Source: Nocardiopsis alborubida (GTDB lineage Bacteria; Actinomycetota; Actinomycetes; Streptosporangiales; Streptosporangiaceae). Taken from it: DNA of 64,000 nt. A program made the translations under genes and the position numbers. The notes under the pieces are model-generated. The model was not told the origin of the DNA and searched no databases. It saw only the letters and a list, made by a program, of their open reading frames with translations. The stretch's first letter is position 1, and each line of letters begins with the position of its first letter. Shown here one piece after another: positions 31,401 to 41,013 of the stretch. Location of the stretch: NCBI RefSeq assembly GCF_012396365.1, contig NZ_JAAXPG010000003.1:1-64000 (forward strand). Reading direction: 5' to 3'.

Positions 31401-32122
31401 TTGGTGCGGGCCTTGCGGACCAGGTCCTCGTAGCCGCTCCAGAACTCCGTGAAGTCCATCTCGTCGGACTTCTTGATGGAGGGCACGACCAGCTGCCGGG
31501 AGCCGTCGGGCTTCTGGAGGTCGATCGCCAGACCGAAGTTCACGTGCTCGGGCTTGGCGACGCCGGGCTTGCCGTCCACCTCCGCGTAGGAGTGGTTCAT
31601 CTCCGGCAGCGACTTGAGGGCCTTGACCATCGCGTAGCCGATGAGGTGGGTGAAGGAGACCTTCCCGCCACGGCCGCGCCGGAGGTGGTTGTTGATGACG
31701 ATGCGGTTGTCGAAGAGCAGCTTGACCGGCACCGCGCGCACGCTGGTGGCGGTGGGCAGGCCCAGGCTCGACTCCATGTTGGTCGCGGTCCGCGCGGGTG
31801 CGCCGCGCAGCCGCTCCTGCTTGACCTGGAGGGCCTCGTCCTTGCCCTCCTTGTCGTCCTTGCTCTTTGGCTTGGAGGCCGGGGTCGCGGGGGCGGCCGG
31901 CTTCTTCTTCGGGGCGGAGGCCGCGGGGGCCTTCTCGCCCTGCGCCTTCGCGCCGCTCCCGCCCTTCGCGCCAGCAGTCTCCGCGGGCTTGTAGTCCGCG
32001 AAGAAGTTCCACCAGGCCTTGTCAACGGAGTTCGGGTCGTTCAAGTACTTCTGATAAAGCTCCTCGACCAACCACTCGTTGGGACCGAAATCTGTCAGGG
32101 GTTGAGACGCCTCAGACGACAC
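28469..32122 (-). CDS. kgd: Multifunctional 2-oxoglutarate decarboxylase/dehydrogenase (Kgd/OdhA)
   Basis: 1217 residues. The actinobacterial fusion of an E2-type acyltransferase core with the E1 component of 2-oxoglutarate dehydrogenase. Residues 1-45 are the E2/E1-leading segment ([15 protein letters not shown]), 48-115 a Lys/Ala/Pro linker, 116-360 the succinyltransferase domain with [18 protein letters not shown] (His near 316), and 365-1217 the thiamine diphosphate E1 ([19 protein letters not shown], then NNQVGF, near 640-690). It makes succinyl-CoA or succinic semialdehyde from 2-oxoglutarate. The lipoyl domain is missing, as in the family, so a separate E2 must supply it. Regulation by GarA-type FHA protein is known for orthologues. 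Confidence 0.97.
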   Translation of the reverse strand: MSSEASQPLTDFGPNEWLVEELYQKYLNDPNSVDKAWWNFFADYKPAETAGAKGGSGAKAQGEKAPAASAPKKKPAAPATPASKPKSKDDKEGKDEALQVKQERLRGAPARTATNMESSLGLPTATSVRAVPVKLLFDNRIVINNHLRRGRGGKVSFTHLIGYAMVKALKSLPEMNHSYAEVDGKPGVAKPEHVNFGLAIDLQKPDGSRQLVVPSIKKSDEMDFTEFWSGYEDLVRKARTNKLGVPDFQGTTISLTNPGGIGTVHSVPRLMPGQGTILGVGAMEYPAEFQGASSDTLAELGISKVMTLTSTYDHRIIQGAQSGEFLRRIHQLLLGEDGFYDEIFNSLRIPYEPVRWVQDIHVNKATQLDKTTRVQELIHAYRVRGHLMADTNPLDHEQRKHPDLDVLEHGLTLWDLDREFPTGGFGGKQVMKLRDVLGVLRDTYCRTVGIEYMHIQSPEEREWIQAHVEREHEKLDRDEQLHILHRLNSAEAFETFLQTKYVGQKRFSLEGGESLIPLLDGVISKAARAELDEAVIGMAHRGRLNVLANICGKSYGQIFGEFEGNLDPRSAHGSGDVKYHLGTEGTFETRDGDKIQITLAANPSHLETVDPVAEGIVRAKQDVLNKGPQGFTVLPILIHGDAAFAGQGVVAETLNLSQLRGYRTGGTVHVIVNNQVGFTTSPSDSRSSVYATDVARMVQAPIFHVNGDDPEAVVRVAHLAFAYRQAFNKDVVIDLVCYRRRGHNEGDNPAFTQPLMYDVIDAKRSTRKLFTESLIGRGDITVEEAESALRDYQSELERAFTETREVEKKPIEPGAVVKPEVFTEGRLEHSAVETAISTETVKRVIDTQVSLPEGFTPHPRLAPQLSRRATMVETDAIDWATGELLAFGSLLLDGHPVRLVGQDSRRGTFGQRHATLMDRETGETHTPLKQFDDGITRFHVHDSLLSEYAALGFEYGYSLTRPDALVMWEAQFGDFVNGAQTVIDEYISAGEQKWGQRSSVTLLLPHGYEGQGPDHSSARIERFLQQCAQENMTVAYPSTPASYFHLLRWQAKSPLERPLVVFTPKSLLRLKAAASAAADFTSGHFEPLIKDDSIAPDKVRRVVLCSGKIYYDLDAARRKSGDKHTAIIRAERLYPLPIEEIREQLKAYPNAGEVLWVQEEPANMGPWPFVALVFSEQLDRPFTRISRPASSAPAAGSAKRHEAEQRALVDTVFPPAD

Positions 32123-32757
32123 GGCGGAGATCGCCCACTTCCGCAGCTCGCTTGTGAATGTGTAGGAAGACGGGTGGCTGCTGGCAAGGCGGGCTCAAGA
32201 AACGAACGCGGGAGCTGTTCCGCGCATACGGAGAAGCATCTGGCCTGGCCAGCACTCGTCGGGTACAAGGCTACTTGTACCGGCCTCCGCACGGGGAACG
32301 CTGACGATGTGGAAACTAGGAGATAGGTAACAATCTTTCACATCAACGTTGGCGCTACGTGTGAGTAACAAAGCCCAGCGTGGCTTGAGTGCCTGACTTG
32401 TGGGGTTTTGTAAGGGTTTCGCGATGTGAAGATGTTGGCCGCGACCGGCCATGCCGGATGTGGCGTGTAACACGGTCCTTCTTGGGGAACCCGCCGGGGC
32501 GGGCCTCCGTCGGAGGGGTGCCAGCGGCCGGGCAGGACGGCCGGGCTCCCTCCGCCGGTCCTCCCAGCGGGCGGGAGGGGCCCGGGCCCGGCCGCGAACG
32601 CTCTTTCCCTCGTGTCCGGACGCGAGTTCGCTGGTGAAACGCCGGTGACCGGTCCCGAGGATGTGCGGATCTGTGTGCTCTCCGGAGTTCTCCCACGCGG
32701 GAGGCCCCCTCGTGTCTACGATCCTCGAGAACCGAGGACGCGACGGGCGGGGAGGCC
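32123..32757. other. 635-bp gap between divergent kgd and blaI-type genes
   Basis: No supported gene. The part nearest kgd (about 32280-32430) is noticeably AT-richer and probably carries the kgd promoter. A perfect inverted repeat is annotated separately. A TACGAT box at 32717-32722 may be the -10 of the BlaI-type gene. Confidence 0.5.
32260..32279. promoter_or_regulatory. Perfect 8-bp inverted repeat upstream of kgd
   Basis: GGTACAAG (32260-32267), GCTA, CTTGTACC (32272-32279). It lies 138-157 bases before the kgd start and is AT-rich in a GC-rich setting, so a repressor site is plausible. The protein is unknown. Confidence 0.5.
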
Positions 32758-33132
32758 ATGAGGGGTCTGGGTGAACTGGAGGCGGCCATCATGGACGCGC
32801 TGTGGCGGTCCGAGGAGCCGCTGTCCGTGCGCCAGGTCCGCGAGAGCATGGTCTACGACCGCGACGTGGCCTACACGACCGTCATGACGGTGGCCAACAT
32901 CCTCTTCAACAAGGGCCTGCTGGACCGTGAGAAGACCGGCCGCGCCTGGACGTACTGGCCGCGGGAGTCACACGCCGAGTACACCGCCCGGATGATGGAC
33001 GAGGTCCTCAACACCGGGCCCGACACCGGGTCCACCCTGCTGCGCTTCGTGGAGCGCTTCAGCGACGAGGACGTCGCGCGCCTCCACCGCGTGCTGGCCC
33101 AGGCCCGGGACCGCCGCGGCATCGCCAGTTAG
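32758..33132 (+). CDS. BlaI/MecI/CopY-family repressor
   Basis: 124 residues with the penicillinase-repressor winged helix: LGELEAAIMDALWRSEEPLSVRQVRESM, VAYTTVMTVANILFNKGLLDREKTGRAWTYWP, then a dimerisation tail. Such proteins repress beta-lactamase or respiratory genes and are usually cleaved by a BlaR1/M56 metalloprotease. No M56 gene is beside it here, so the inducer is open. The start is ATG 32758 with GGGGAGG six bases upstream. Its stop overlaps the stop of the convergent MFS gene. Confidence 0.88.
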   Translation: MRGLGELEAAIMDALWRSEEPLSVRQVRESMVYDRDVAYTTVMTVANILFNKGLLDREKTGRAWTYWPRESHAEYTARMMDEVLNTGPDTGSTLLRFVERFSDEDVARLHRVLAQARDRRGIAS

Positions 33133-34361
33133 GCGCGGGTCAGGGTGCGCACACTGCGCGAGGAGACCGCGGCCAGGGTGGCCAGCAGCGTCAGCGAGGC
33201 CACCAGGACCAGGGCCGGGGCCGGGCCGAAGCGCTCGGCGAACGGGCCGATCGCGATCTGGCCCAGGGGCATGGCCACGAACGAGCCCAGCGCGTCGTAG
33301 GAGTACACCCGCGACAGCTTCTCCCGCGGCACGTTCTCCTGGACCGCGACCTCCCAGGCCACGTCGAACTGCTGCACCGCCACACCCGCCACGAACATGG
33401 CGGCGAACAGCACCGGCAGCGGAGACGGACCGGTCAGGGCCAGGAAGGGCACGGCGTGCGCCGTCATCAGGGCCGCGCCGTAGACCAGTGCCCGCCGCGG
33501 CTGCCATCGGGCCGCCAGCACGCCGCCCGCCAGCAGTCCGACGCTGTTGGCCGCCATGAGCAGGCCCCACGCGGTCCGGCCGAAGGTCTCGTCGGCGATG
33601 CCCGGCCCCAGCACGGCCGTGGCCGCCGACCAGCCCGCGTTGACGACCATGAACTGGAGCACGATGATCCAGACCCAGGGCCGGGACACGAACTCGCTCC
33701 ACCCCTCCCGCAGGTCGTGCAGCACGTTCGCGTTCCCGGTGTCCACGGGCCTCTCCGACCGGGCGGCCCGCACGGACAGGAAGGCCGCCCCGGCGCAGGC
33801 GAACAGCGCCGCGCCCGCCGTGATCGCCCAGCCCGCGCCCAGCAGGCCCACGACCACGCCGCCCGCCGACATCCCCAGGAACATCCCGCCCTGGACGCCC
33901 ACGCCCATCGCCGCGTTGGCCTGGCGCAGCAGCTCCCGGGGCACGGTCTGCGGGGTCAGCGCCGCGGAGGCGGGCAGGTTCACCGCCGCGGCGGCGCCGT
34001 TGACCAGGCTCAGCGCGATCATCAGAGGCAGGGAGGCGGCGCCCGTCAGCAGGAGCGTTCCCAGGAGCGCCTGGGAGGCCGCGGCCAGGGCGCACCCGCC
34101 CTGGAGCACCAGCGCGCGCGGCAGCCGGTCGGCGATGACGCCGCCGAGCAGGAGCAGCGCCACGTTCGCGACCGAGCGCGCGCCCACCACCAGCCCCACG
34201 TCCGTCAGGGAGCCGGTCACGTCCAGCACGGCGAAGGCCAGCGCCACCGACGCCATGCCGTTGCCCAGGGCCATCAGGGTCCGGCCCAGCGCCAGTCCGC
34301 GGAAGGCCGGGTGCCCCAGGGGGGCCGTCAGCCCCGGCTCCCCGCCGCCGGTGCGCACCAC
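33129..34361 (-). CDS. MFS transporter, MFS_3/enterobactin-exporter-like
   Basis: About 410 residues, 12 predicted helices. Loop GVIADRLPRALVLQGG between helices 2 and 3 is the MFS motif A region (G-x-x-x-D-R). The pattern (GNGMASVALAFAVLDVTGSLTDVGLVVGARSVANVALLLLGGVIADR) is common in EntS/MFS_3 exporters. The substrate is unknown. The start is the GTG at 34359-34361, nine bases after GGGAGGGGG; the tandem GTG one codon later is equally possible. Upstream open frame is rejected. Convergent with the BlaI-type gene by overlapping stops. Confidence 0.85.
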   Translation of the reverse strand: MVRTGGGEPGLTAPLGHPAFRGLALGRTLMALGNGMASVALAFAVLDVTGSLTDVGLVVGARSVANVALLLLGGVIADRLPRALVLQGGCALAAASQALLGTLLLTGAASLPLMIALSLVNGAAAAVNLPASAALTPQTVPRELLRQANAAMGVGVQGGMFLGMSAGGVVVGLLGAGWAITAGAALFACAGAAFLSVRAARSERPVDTGNANVLHDLREGWSEFVSRPWVWIIVLQFMVVNAGWSAATAVLGPGIADETFGRTAWGLLMAANSVGLLAGGVLAARWQPRRALVYGAALMTAHAVPFLALTGPSPLPVLFAAMFVAGVAVQQFDVAWEVAVQENVPREKLSRVYSYDALGSFVAMPLGQIAIGPFAERFGPAPALVLVASLTLLATLAAVSSRSVRTLTRA

Positions 34362-34510
34362 GGTCGTGTGCCCCCTCCCGCGCTCGCCCGAACCGGAACG
34401 GCAGAGACGATTCCGCCCTCCCCGCGGGAGTGTCAACGGGTTTTCGCGGGGCGCCCGGGTCTCACCCGGAGACCGTTCTCTGAAGGGCCTCAGCCTGTGG
34501 GGGTGGTTCG

Positions 34511-34579
34511 GGCGCCCACGGGGTCCTGGAGGCGGCGGAGGCGGGTTCGTGAGGAACGGGCGAACCCGCCGTGGGCGCC
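34511..34579. terminator. Two-level hairpin between SUFU-like gene and MFS gene
   Basis: Outer arms GGCGCCCACG (34511-34520) and CGTGGGCGCC (34570-34579); inner arms GCGGGTTCG (34541-34549) and CGAACCCGC (34561-34569). It lies in a 300-bp gap (34362-34661) without a gene, downstream of the SUFU-like gene. It may terminate that gene or form part of the MFS leader. Confidence 0.45.
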
Positions 34580-34661
34580 ACTGCGCTCCTTCGACCCGGT
34601 TCCCGTGCTTCGGGCACCCGGGCACGGGCCGAGGCGAAGCGGAGGTCCAAGACGACACTGC

Positions 34662-35747
34662 CTAGCCGAGCACCCAGCTGCGGCCCTCCGCGGCCAGCTT
34701 CTCCACCAGGGTGGCGCTGTCGTGCTCCTTGGCGAACAGGTGCTCGGGGCGGGTGATCGGCACGATCCACAGCCACCGCACGGGGTCACCCTGGAAGGAC
34801 AGCCCGGCGGTGTCCGGCGGCCGGTGCTCGGGGCGGGTGACCAGGGCGGCGGGGTCCTCCAGGAGCAGCACGGCCCCCGCGCCGCCGCGCATGGCCCGGT
34901 CCTCGGGGTTGTCCAGCCACTTGACGGTGTGCCCGGTGCCGAACCAGGTCACCGCCCGCCAGGGGAAGGCGCCGATCCACCGGAAGACGCGGGCGGCGTG
35001 GTGCGCCGGCAGTGTCGTGGCCAGGGCCAGCTCCACCCGGGCGTGCTGGGAGGTGTTGGCCATGTAGCGGTCCAGGGTGGGCATGCGCTGGCCGCACATC
35101 CCGACCGTGGACAGCACGGTGTACGGGCGGTCCGCGGTGGGCGGGCGCTCCGAGACGCGCAGCAGCGGCGGGTGGCCGTCGGAGACGTCCCAGTAGTGCC
35201 CGGGCTCGCCCACGTTGCGGTTGAGGTGGCTGAGCACCGTGCGCTGCACGCTGCGCCAGGCCCCCGAGGCGCGCCGCCAGTCCCAGTAGGCCTCGGCGTG
35301 CACCACGCGCGGCCACAGCTGTTCGCGCACCGAGTCCAGCTCCCAGGCGTAGGCGCTGCGGCCGATCGCCTCGCGCGCGTACCCCGGCAGCCCGCTGTCG
35401 GCCTCCGCCCAGCCGGGGATGACGGCCAGCAGCCCCTCCTCGTCCACCAGGGCGACCCCGTCGCCCTCCTCGAACCACACGGCGCGCAGGCGGTCGGGGT
35501 CGAAGCGGGGACGGCCCTGCGGGTGCTTGGTGTAGGCCTCGGGCATGAGCGGGGCCCGGCCCTCGTACAGCCCGCCGGACTCGCTCGTGCGCGGCGCGAT
35601 CTCGTGGTTGGCCAGCCACACCGGGACGCGGATGCGCCCGCGCGCGTCCAGCAGGTAGGCGGCCGTGGTGTGGGAGTCGCACTCGACGACGACACGTCGG
35701 CTCTGGTACGGGCTGATCTCGTCGAGCAGGACGTCGATCCCTGTCAC
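34662..35747 (-). CDS. SUFU-like domain protein of unknown function
   Basis: 361 residues. The C-terminal half (about 200-361: YTVLSTVGMCGQRMPTL, ARVELALATTLP, FRWIGAFPWRAVTWFGTGHTVKW, VRWLWIVPITRPEHLFAKEHDSATLVEKL) matches the bacterial suppressor-of-fused domain. In many bacteria that domain is an immunity-type module, although here no toxin is near. The N-terminal half (YLLDARGRIRVPVWLANHE, VWFEEGDGVALVDEEGLLAVIPGW) is a separate beta-rich region I do not recognise. The start is the GTG at 35745-35747 behind GGGAGG. Divergent from rlmN. Confidence 0.7.
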   Translation of the reverse strand: MTGIDVLLDEISPYQSRRVVVECDSHTTAAYLLDARGRIRVPVWLANHEIAPRTSESGGLYEGRAPLMPEAYTKHPQGRPRFDPDRLRAVWFEEGDGVALVDEEGLLAVIPGWAEADSGLPGYAREAIGRSAYAWELDSVREQLWPRVVHAEAYWDWRRASGAWRSVQRTVLSHLNRNVGEPGHYWDVSDGHPPLLRVSERPPTADRPYTVLSTVGMCGQRMPTLDRYMANTSQHARVELALATTLPAHHAARVFRWIGAFPWRAVTWFGTGHTVKWLDNPEDRAMRGGAGAVLLLEDPAALVTRPEHRPPDTAGLSFQGDPVRWLWIVPITRPEHLFAKEHDSATLVEKLAAEGRSWVLG

Positions 35748-35946
35748 CGGCCCTCCCACACACCGATCCCCGGTCGTCGTAGCCGGACGGACCCGTCAGG
35801 TCCGTCCGCGCAGTGCGTAGAATCGACGGTAGTGCCCTGACAGGCGGAGCTGCACCGCGGCGGCGTATAGGTCGTATAACGACACGTTCCGCCGCCGTCC
35901 GCGCCCGGGCGCCAGACCACCGACTTCCACTTCCTACGGACTGTCT

Positions 35947-37044
35947 ATGCCCGCCGAGCTCACCTTTGTCGCACCCCGCCGTGCCAAACCTCCCCGGCAC
36001 CTTGCCGACCTCAGCCCCGAGGAGCGGGCCGAGGTCGTCCGTGAACTGGGGGAGAAGCCCTTCCGGGCCAAGCAGCTCGCCCAGCACTACTTCGGCTCCC
36101 TGGTGTCGGACACCTCGGCCATGACCGACCTGCCCGCCTCCTCCCGGGAGCGGCTCGGCGAGGCGCTGCTGCCCACCCTGCTCACGCCCGTGCGCCACAT
36201 CACCTGTGACAACGGCATGACCCGCAAGACCCTGTGGAAGGCGTTCGACGGGGTGCTGTTCGAGTCGGTGCTCATGCGCTACCCGGACCGCGTCACCCTG
36301 TGCATCTCCTCCCAGGCCGGGTGCGGCATGAACTGCCCGTTCTGCGCCACCGGCCAGGCGGGCCTGACCCGCAACCTCTCCACCGGGGAGATCATCGACC
36401 AGGTGGTCGCCAGCGCCCGCGACCTGGCCGCCGGCGAGGTCGCCGGGGGTCCGGGCCGGATCAGCAACATCGTGTTCATGGGCATGGGCGAGCCCATGGC
36501 CAACTACAAGCGCGTGCTCCAGTCGGTGCGCCGCATCACCGACCCCGTCCCCAACGGCCTGGGCATCTCCCAGCGCGGGGTCACCGTGTCCACGGTCGGC
36601 CTGGTGCCCGCCATCAACAAGCTCATCGACGAGAGGATGCAGGTCCGCCTCGCAATCTCCCTGCACGCCCCCGACGACGAGCTGCGCGACGAGCTGGTGC
36701 CCATCAACACCCGCTGGAAGGTCGACGAGGTCCTGGACGCCGCCTGGCGCTACGCGGGCACCACGGGTCGCCGGGTCTCCATCGAGTACGCGCTGATCAA
36801 GGACATCAACGACCAGGCGTGGCGGGCCGACCTGCTGGGCAAGCTCCTCAAGGGCCACCTGGTGCACGTCAACCTCATCCCGCTCAACCCCACCCCGGGG
36901 TCCAAGTGGACGGCCTCGCGCCCCGAGGACGAGCGCGAGTTCGTGCGGCGGCTGGAGTCGCACGGGGTGGCGGTGACCGTCCGCGACACCCGCGGGCAGG
37001 AGATCGACGGCGCGTGCGGGCAGCTCGCGGCGGCCGAGAACTGA
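35947..37044 (+). CDS. rlmN: 23S rRNA (adenine2503-C2)-methyltransferase RlmN
   Basis: 365 residues. A radical SAM enzyme that methylates A2503 of 23S rRNA and A37 of some tRNAs. The cluster motif is CGMNCPFC (CxxxCxxC, near 123-130), followed by GMGEPMANY, and the C-terminal [14 protein letters not shown] supplies the acceptor Cys near 358 (the other sits in the CxxxC region and core). The start ATG 35947 follows a weak ribosome site. A TATAGGT box near 35866 is a plausible -10. Followed 31 bp later by a small membrane protein gene. Confidence 0.95.
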   Translation: MPAELTFVAPRRAKPPRHLADLSPEERAEVVRELGEKPFRAKQLAQHYFGSLVSDTSAMTDLPASSRERLGEALLPTLLTPVRHITCDNGMTRKTLWKAFDGVLFESVLMRYPDRVTLCISSQAGCGMNCPFCATGQAGLTRNLSTGEIIDQVVASARDLAAGEVAGGPGRISNIVFMGMGEPMANYKRVLQSVRRITDPVPNGLGISQRGVTVSTVGLVPAINKLIDERMQVRLAISLHAPDDELRDELVPINTRWKVDEVLDAAWRYAGTTGRRVSIEYALIKDINDQAWRADLLGKLLKGHLVHVNLIPLNPTPGSKWTASRPEDEREFVRRLESHGVAVTVRDTRGQEIDGACGQLAAAEN

Positions 37045-37075
37045 CCGGCCCGCCCACGGCGCCCGGGAGCACGGG

Positions 37076-37546
37076 GTGATCGAGACGGCGCTGGCCTTCG
37101 TGGTCGCCCTCGTCTCCGGGCTCGTTCCGGTCATCAACATCGAGGTCTACCTGGTGGGCGCCGTCATCGCGATGGACGACGGCGCCCTGGTCGCCATGGC
37201 GGTGGCGGCCGGGGTCGGACAGACCCTGGGCAAGCTGCCCTACTACTACGCCGGGCGCGGGTCGCTCTCCGCGCCGTGGATCCGCCGCAGGAGCGCCACG
37301 CCCGGCAGGTGGGCCGCACGGGCCGAGGGCTGGCGGCGCAGGGCCGAGGAACAGCCGCTCTGGGGCGCGGGCCTGGTGGCGGTGAGCTCCCTCGCCAGCG
37401 TTCCGCCGTTCATGGTGGTGTCGGTCCTGGCCGGGGTGGTGCGGATGAACGTCGTGCTGTTCGCCCTGATCACCCTCGTCACCCGCACCGCGCGCTTCAT
37501 GGTCGTGGTGTTCGCGCCCGCCTGGGGCCTGTCCTTCCTGCCCTGA
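37076..37546 (+). CDS. Small membrane protein, VTT/DedA-like
   Basis: 156 residues with about four helices: ALAFVVALVSGLVPVINIEVYLVGAV, LVAMAVAAGVGQTLGKLPYYYAGRG, GAGLVAVSSLASVPPFMVVSVLAGVV and VVLFALITLVTRTARFMVVVFAPAWG. The Glu in helix 1, the G-x-x-x-G-K turn and the late Arg resemble the VTT (DedA/TMEM41) membrane-protein superfamily, which includes lipid scramblases. The match is partial, so the family call is tentative. The start GTG 37076 is 31 bases after rlmN; the two may be co-transcribed. Confidence 0.65.
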   Translation: MIETALAFVVALVSGLVPVINIEVYLVGAVIAMDDGALVAMAVAAGVGQTLGKLPYYYAGRGSLSAPWIRRRSATPGRWAARAEGWRRRAEEQPLWGAGLVAVSSLASVPPFMVVSVLAGVVRMNVVLFALITLVTRTARFMVVVFAPAWGLSFLP

Positions 37547-37576
37547 GCGCGGCCCGTCCCCTCCCGGGGTCCGGCC

Positions 37577-37605
37577 GCCGTCGGACCGGTCCCCGGTCCG
37601 ACGGC
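37577..37605. terminator. Bidirectional terminator
   Basis: A perfect 13-bp stem GCCGTCGGACCGG (37577-37589) with CCGGTCCGACGGC (37593-37605), loop TCC, between converging genes. Confidence 0.65.
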
Positions 37606-37622
37606 CCACCGGAGCGCGCCCG

Positions 37623-39221
37623 TCAGGCGCTGGCCAGGTCCCGGCGGCGGAAACCCGCCAGGGCGACCGCGTTGGCCGCGAGCACCGCCCCCAGCGCGAG
37701 GAGCACCGGGACGGCCTCGAACTCGTCCCCCGGCAGCTTGGGCAGGAGTTCGAACGCGCTCAGGTCCAGCAGCCACTGGTCCAGGCCCAGGAGGGGACCC
37801 AGCGTCGACGCCAGCAGGCTGTAGCCCAGCCACGCCCACACCAGCGGGACCAGCCTCGGGGCCGCCCCCACCAGCAGTGCGGCCAGGGCGGCGAAGAGCA
37901 GGGCCACCGGCAGCTGGGCCAGGGCCGCCCCGATCATCGTCCCCGTCCAGGAGGAGTCCGACAGGGCGGCGGACGCGCTCAGCCCCATGCCGGCGCCGCC
38001 CAGGACCACGACCAGGGCCGAGGACAGCGCGCTGACCAGCAAGGCGCTGCCGAACCAGCGCACCCGGCCCACGGCCGTGGACAGGGTGAGCTCGGCGCGC
38101 CCGGAGGTCTCCTCCGCCCGCGTCCGCAGCACGGAGAGGGCGGCGTAGGCCGAGGCCGCCATCAGCACGTAGCCCGACATGACGCCGAGGAAGCCCTCCG
38201 TGGGGTCCGCGGCGGTCCCGCCGAGCATGGCCACCAGGTCGGGGTTCTCCTCCAGCAGGCCCTCCACCTCGGTCGCCAGCGAACCGAACGACAGGGCGAA
38301 GAGGAAGGTGGCGCAGGCCCAGGCCAGGACGGCCCCGCGCTGCTGGTGCAGGTGCAGTGCGAACGTGCCGTTGAGCAGCCCGCCCGCGTCGGCCGGTCCG
38401 GGCCGGGCGGCGACCAGGCCCGCGCCCAGGTCGCGCCGTCCGGCCAGGGCGTAGGCCAGGGCGAAGAGCACCACGATCAGGACCGCGTACAGCGCCAGCG
38501 GCCACCAGCGCAGGTCGTGGAACATCCGGGTCTGCTGCGCCCAGGCGAACGGCGACAGCCAGGACGGCCAGCCGCCGTCGTCCTCGGCCATGTCGCCCAC
38601 GACCCGGGCCATGAACAGCGCGCCGACGGCGAGGAAGGCCAGCCCGGCGGCGCCGCGACCGTGCTCGACGATCTGCGCGCACACGGCGGTGACGGCGCCG
38701 AAGGAGACCCCGGCCAGGGTCAGGCCCAGGCCGTAGGCCACCGAGTCGGCGGTCTCCAGGCCGTTGCCGATCAGAACCGACGTGGTCAGCCCGCCGACGA
38801 GCAGGTTGACGAGCGAGACGGTGAGCAGGGCGGCGGTCATCTGGGCGCTGCGGCCGAGGACACCGGCGCGCAGCAGCTCGGCGCGTCCGGCCTCCTCCTC
38901 GGCCCGGGTGTGCCGGACCACGTGCAGGACGCTCATGACCGCCAGCGCGATGAGCAGGCTCATGGTCAGCTCGTTGACGACCATCGGGCCGAGCCGGTAG
39001 TCGTCCAGCCCGTATCCGGGGCCGCCGAAGACGACTCCGGTCGGGGTGTCCATGATCGCCGCCCGGGCCTGGCGCTGGGCGTCGGTGGAGAACATGTCGT
39101 CGAGCGTGGGGACGCTCGCGGCGACGGTGCCCGCCAGGGCCAGGACCCAGACGGTCAGCCGGACGCGGTCGCGGCGCAGGACGAACCGGACGAGGGTGCC
39201 GGTACCGGTGAACGCGCTCAT
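37623..39221 (-). CDS. ABC exporter permease (putative polyketide antibiotic exporter type, COG3559)
   Basis: 532 residues with about 12 membrane helices in two halves, the long permease form of this exporter family. The N-terminus ([31 protein letters not shown]) and recurring [17 protein letters not shown] and [18 protein letters not shown] loops are characteristic. Export of a drug or secondary metabolite is inferred from the family. The start ATG at 39219-39221 overlaps the ATPase gene stop (ATGA). Third gene of a TetR-ATPase-permease operon. Confidence 0.88.
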   Translation of the reverse strand: MSAFTGTGTLVRFVLRRDRVRLTVWVLALAGTVAASVPTLDDMFSTDAQRQARAAIMDTPTGVVFGGPGYGLDDYRLGPMVVNELTMSLLIALAVMSVLHVVRHTRAEEEAGRAELLRAGVLGRSAQMTAALLTVSLVNLLVGGLTTSVLIGNGLETADSVAYGLGLTLAGVSFGAVTAVCAQIVEHGRGAAGLAFLAVGALFMARVVGDMAEDDGGWPSWLSPFAWAQQTRMFHDLRWWPLALYAVLIVVLFALAYALAGRRDLGAGLVAARPGPADAGGLLNGTFALHLHQQRGAVLAWACATFLFALSFGSLATEVEGLLEENPDLVAMLGGTAADPTEGFLGVMSGYVLMAASAYAALSVLRTRAEETSGRAELTLSTAVGRVRWFGSALLVSALSSALVVVLGGAGMGLSASAALSDSSWTGTMIGAALAQLPVALLFAALAALLVGAAPRLVPLVWAWLGYSLLASTLGPLLGLDQWLLDLSAFELLPKLPGDEFEAVPVLLALGAVLAANAVALAGFRRRDLASA

Positions 39222-40141
39222 GCCGCCGCGCTCCCGTCGCCGTCGCGGGCGGCCGGCTCGTCGCCGTAGTGGCGCATGAACAGCTCCTCCAGCGAGGGCG
39301 GGTTGCTCACCAGGGAGCGGATCCCCAGGCCGGTCAGCGTGCGCATGGCGGCGTCGATGTGGACGTTGTCGACGTCGAAGGCGACGGTCCCACCGTCCAC
39401 GCGCAGGTCGTGCACCCCCTCGGTCCCCTCCAGGGCCCGGGCGTCCCCGGACACGGTGGCACGCACGGTGGAGCGGGTCAGGTGGCGCAGGTCGTCCAGG
39501 GTGCCCGACTCCACCGCGCGCCCCCTGCGGATGATGGTGACGGTGTCGCACAGCTTCTCCACCTCGGACAGGATGTGGCTGGAGAGCAGCACGGTGCGCC
39601 CCCGGTCCTTGGCCTCCAGGACGCACTCGGTGAACACGGCCTCCATGAGCGGGTCCAGGCCGGAGGTGGGCTCGTCCAGGATGAGCAGCTCGGCGTCGGA
39701 GGCCAGCGCGGCGACCAGGGCGACCTTCTGCCGGTTGCCCTTGGAGTAGGTGCGCGCCTTCTTGGTGGGGTCCAGTTCGAAGCGGGACAGCAGGTCCCTC
39801 CTCCGCGCGGGGTCGAGGCCGCCGCGCAGCCGCCCGAGCAGGTCGATTGCCTGGCCGCCGGTCAGGTTGGGCCACAGGGTGACGTCGCCGGGCACGTAGG
39901 CCAGGCGGCGGTGCAGGGTGACGGCGTCCGTCCACGGGTCGCCGCCCAGGAGGTCGACCGACCCGGCGTCGGCCCTGAGCAGGCCGAGCAGGATGCGGAT
40001 GGTGGTGGACTTCCCGGAGCCGTTGGGTCCGAGGAAGCCCGCGACCTGACCCGTGCGGACGGTCAGGTCCAGTTTGTCCAGGGCCTGGAAACGGCCGAAG
40101 CGCTTGTCGACGCCGCGGACCTCGATGGCGGTCGGTGACAT
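39218..40141 (-). CDS. ABC exporter ATP-binding protein
   Basis: 307 residues, DrrA/CcmA-like. Walker [10 protein letters not shown] (near 40), signature in the variant form [11 protein letters not shown], Walker [14 protein letters not shown] and H-loop LLSSHIL. The C-terminal 80 residues are the regulatory tail of drug-exporter ATPases ([10 protein letters not shown]). The start is the ATG at 40139-40141 ([10 protein letters not shown]) after GGAGGG. Pairs with the overlapping permease gene. Confidence 0.92.
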   Translation of the reverse strand: MSPTAIEVRGVDKRFGRFQALDKLDLTVRTGQVAGFLGPNGSGKSTTIRILLGLLRADAGSVDLLGGDPWTDAVTLHRRLAYVPGDVTLWPNLTGGQAIDLLGRLRGGLDPARRRDLLSRFELDPTKKARTYSKGNRQKVALVAALASDAELLILDEPTSGLDPLMEAVFTECVLEAKDRGRTVLLSSHILSEVEKLCDTVTIIRRGRAVESGTLDDLRHLTRSTVRATVSGDARALEGTEGVHDLRVDGGTVAFDVDNVHIDAAMRTLTGLGIRSLVSNPPSLEELFMRHYGDEPAARDGDGSAAA

Positions 40142-40194
40142 GGTCGGGGTTCCCTCCGTGTGTGCTGGGGGTCGGGTACGGGGGTTCGGGACGG

Positions 40195-40869
40195 TCAGCG
40201 GGGTTCCTCGGGGGGATCGCTGACGTACAGGAGGTAGGCGTCGAGCAACGTGCGCTCGGTGAGCAGGCCCTCGGTGTACAGCTCCAGGGTCGGGAGCATG
40301 TACTCCCGCGACCACTCGCGCGCGACCCGGCCGAAGTCGACCTCCCCCTCGAAGCGCTCCAGTGTGAGGAACATGAGCAGCGAACCGAGGGAGTTGGCGG
40401 CCAGGTAGCGGGCGCGTCGGGCCGGGTCACGGCTCGGGCGGATGGTGCCCTCGGCCTCGCCCGCGGCGAGGTAGACCTCGATGTCGGCCACCATGCGCTC
40501 GAAGAGCGAGACGGCGAGCGGGCCCCCGGCCTGCATGGAGCGGACGACGTAGGCCAGGAGGGGGGCGTACTGCTCCATCGTCGTGAGCTGGTGGAGGAAG
40601 GTCTGTCCGTCGTGGCTGGTGACCGTGTCCGTCTTGACGTCGTTGACGGCCGCGGTGACGTGGTCGTCGCAGGCCCGCCGGAGCTTGTCCTTGGAGCCGA
40701 AGTGGTGGATCACCAGTCCGGGGGAGACCCCGGCCTCTTCGGCGATCGCCCGCACGGTCACGCCGAACCCGCGCTGGCCGAAGCACGTGATCGCCGCGTC
40801 TCGGATCCTGGCGCGTGCCGTGAGGTCGGACTCCCTGTCGGTCCGGTCCGGGCGGTCGGTTGAACTCAT
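40195..40869 (-). CDS. TetR-family regulator of the ABC exporter
   Basis: 224 residues. The HTH is [35 protein letters not shown] (residues about 33-67), and the ligand domain covers the rest ([27 protein letters not shown]). It probably represses the exporter genes, which follow 53 bp downstream in the same direction. The start is the ATG at 40867-40869 ([10 protein letters not shown]). An inverted repeat covers this start codon. The inducer is likely a transported compound, by analogy with family members. Confidence 0.9.
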   Translation of the reverse strand: MSSTDRPDRTDRESDLTARARIRDAAITCFGQRGFGVTVRAIAEEAGVSPGLVIHHFGSKDKLRRACDDHVTAAVNDVKTDTVTSHDGQTFLHQLTTMEQYAPLLAYVVRSMQAGGPLAVSLFERMVADIEVYLAAGEAEGTIRPSRDPARRARYLAANSLGSLLMFLTLERFEGEVDFGRVAREWSREYMLPTLELYTEGLLTERTLLDAYLLYVSDPPEEPR

Positions 40870-40893
40870 GTTCAATACATTAAACGCTTGTTC
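40861..40893. promoter_or_regulatory. Candidate TetR operator region
   Basis: TGAAC-TCAT-GTTCA (40861-40874) overlaps the TetR start codon. An AT-rich imperfect palindrome TTAAACGCTTGTTCAG follows at 40880-40895. Both resemble self-repression sites. Confidence 0.5.
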
Positions 40894-41013
40894 AGTGCCT
40901 TGGCAAGGGGGCGGCTCGGACGCGGTCCGGTCCGCGGGGGCGGGGTCGCGGAGCTGGCCGTACACTCGGTGCACGGCGCCCCCGGGCGTCCCACGCCGAC
41001 GAGGAGAGGTTCG

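Noticed and set aside
28988..32326. 1112-codon open frame antisense to kgd
   Set aside because: Third-position GC bias keeps antisense frames open. The predicted protein is Val/Leu/Gly/Arg/His rich, matches no family, and kgd is certain.
35012..35224. Arg/Ala/Pro-rich frame within the SUFU-like gene
   Set aside because: A shadow frame without start signal.
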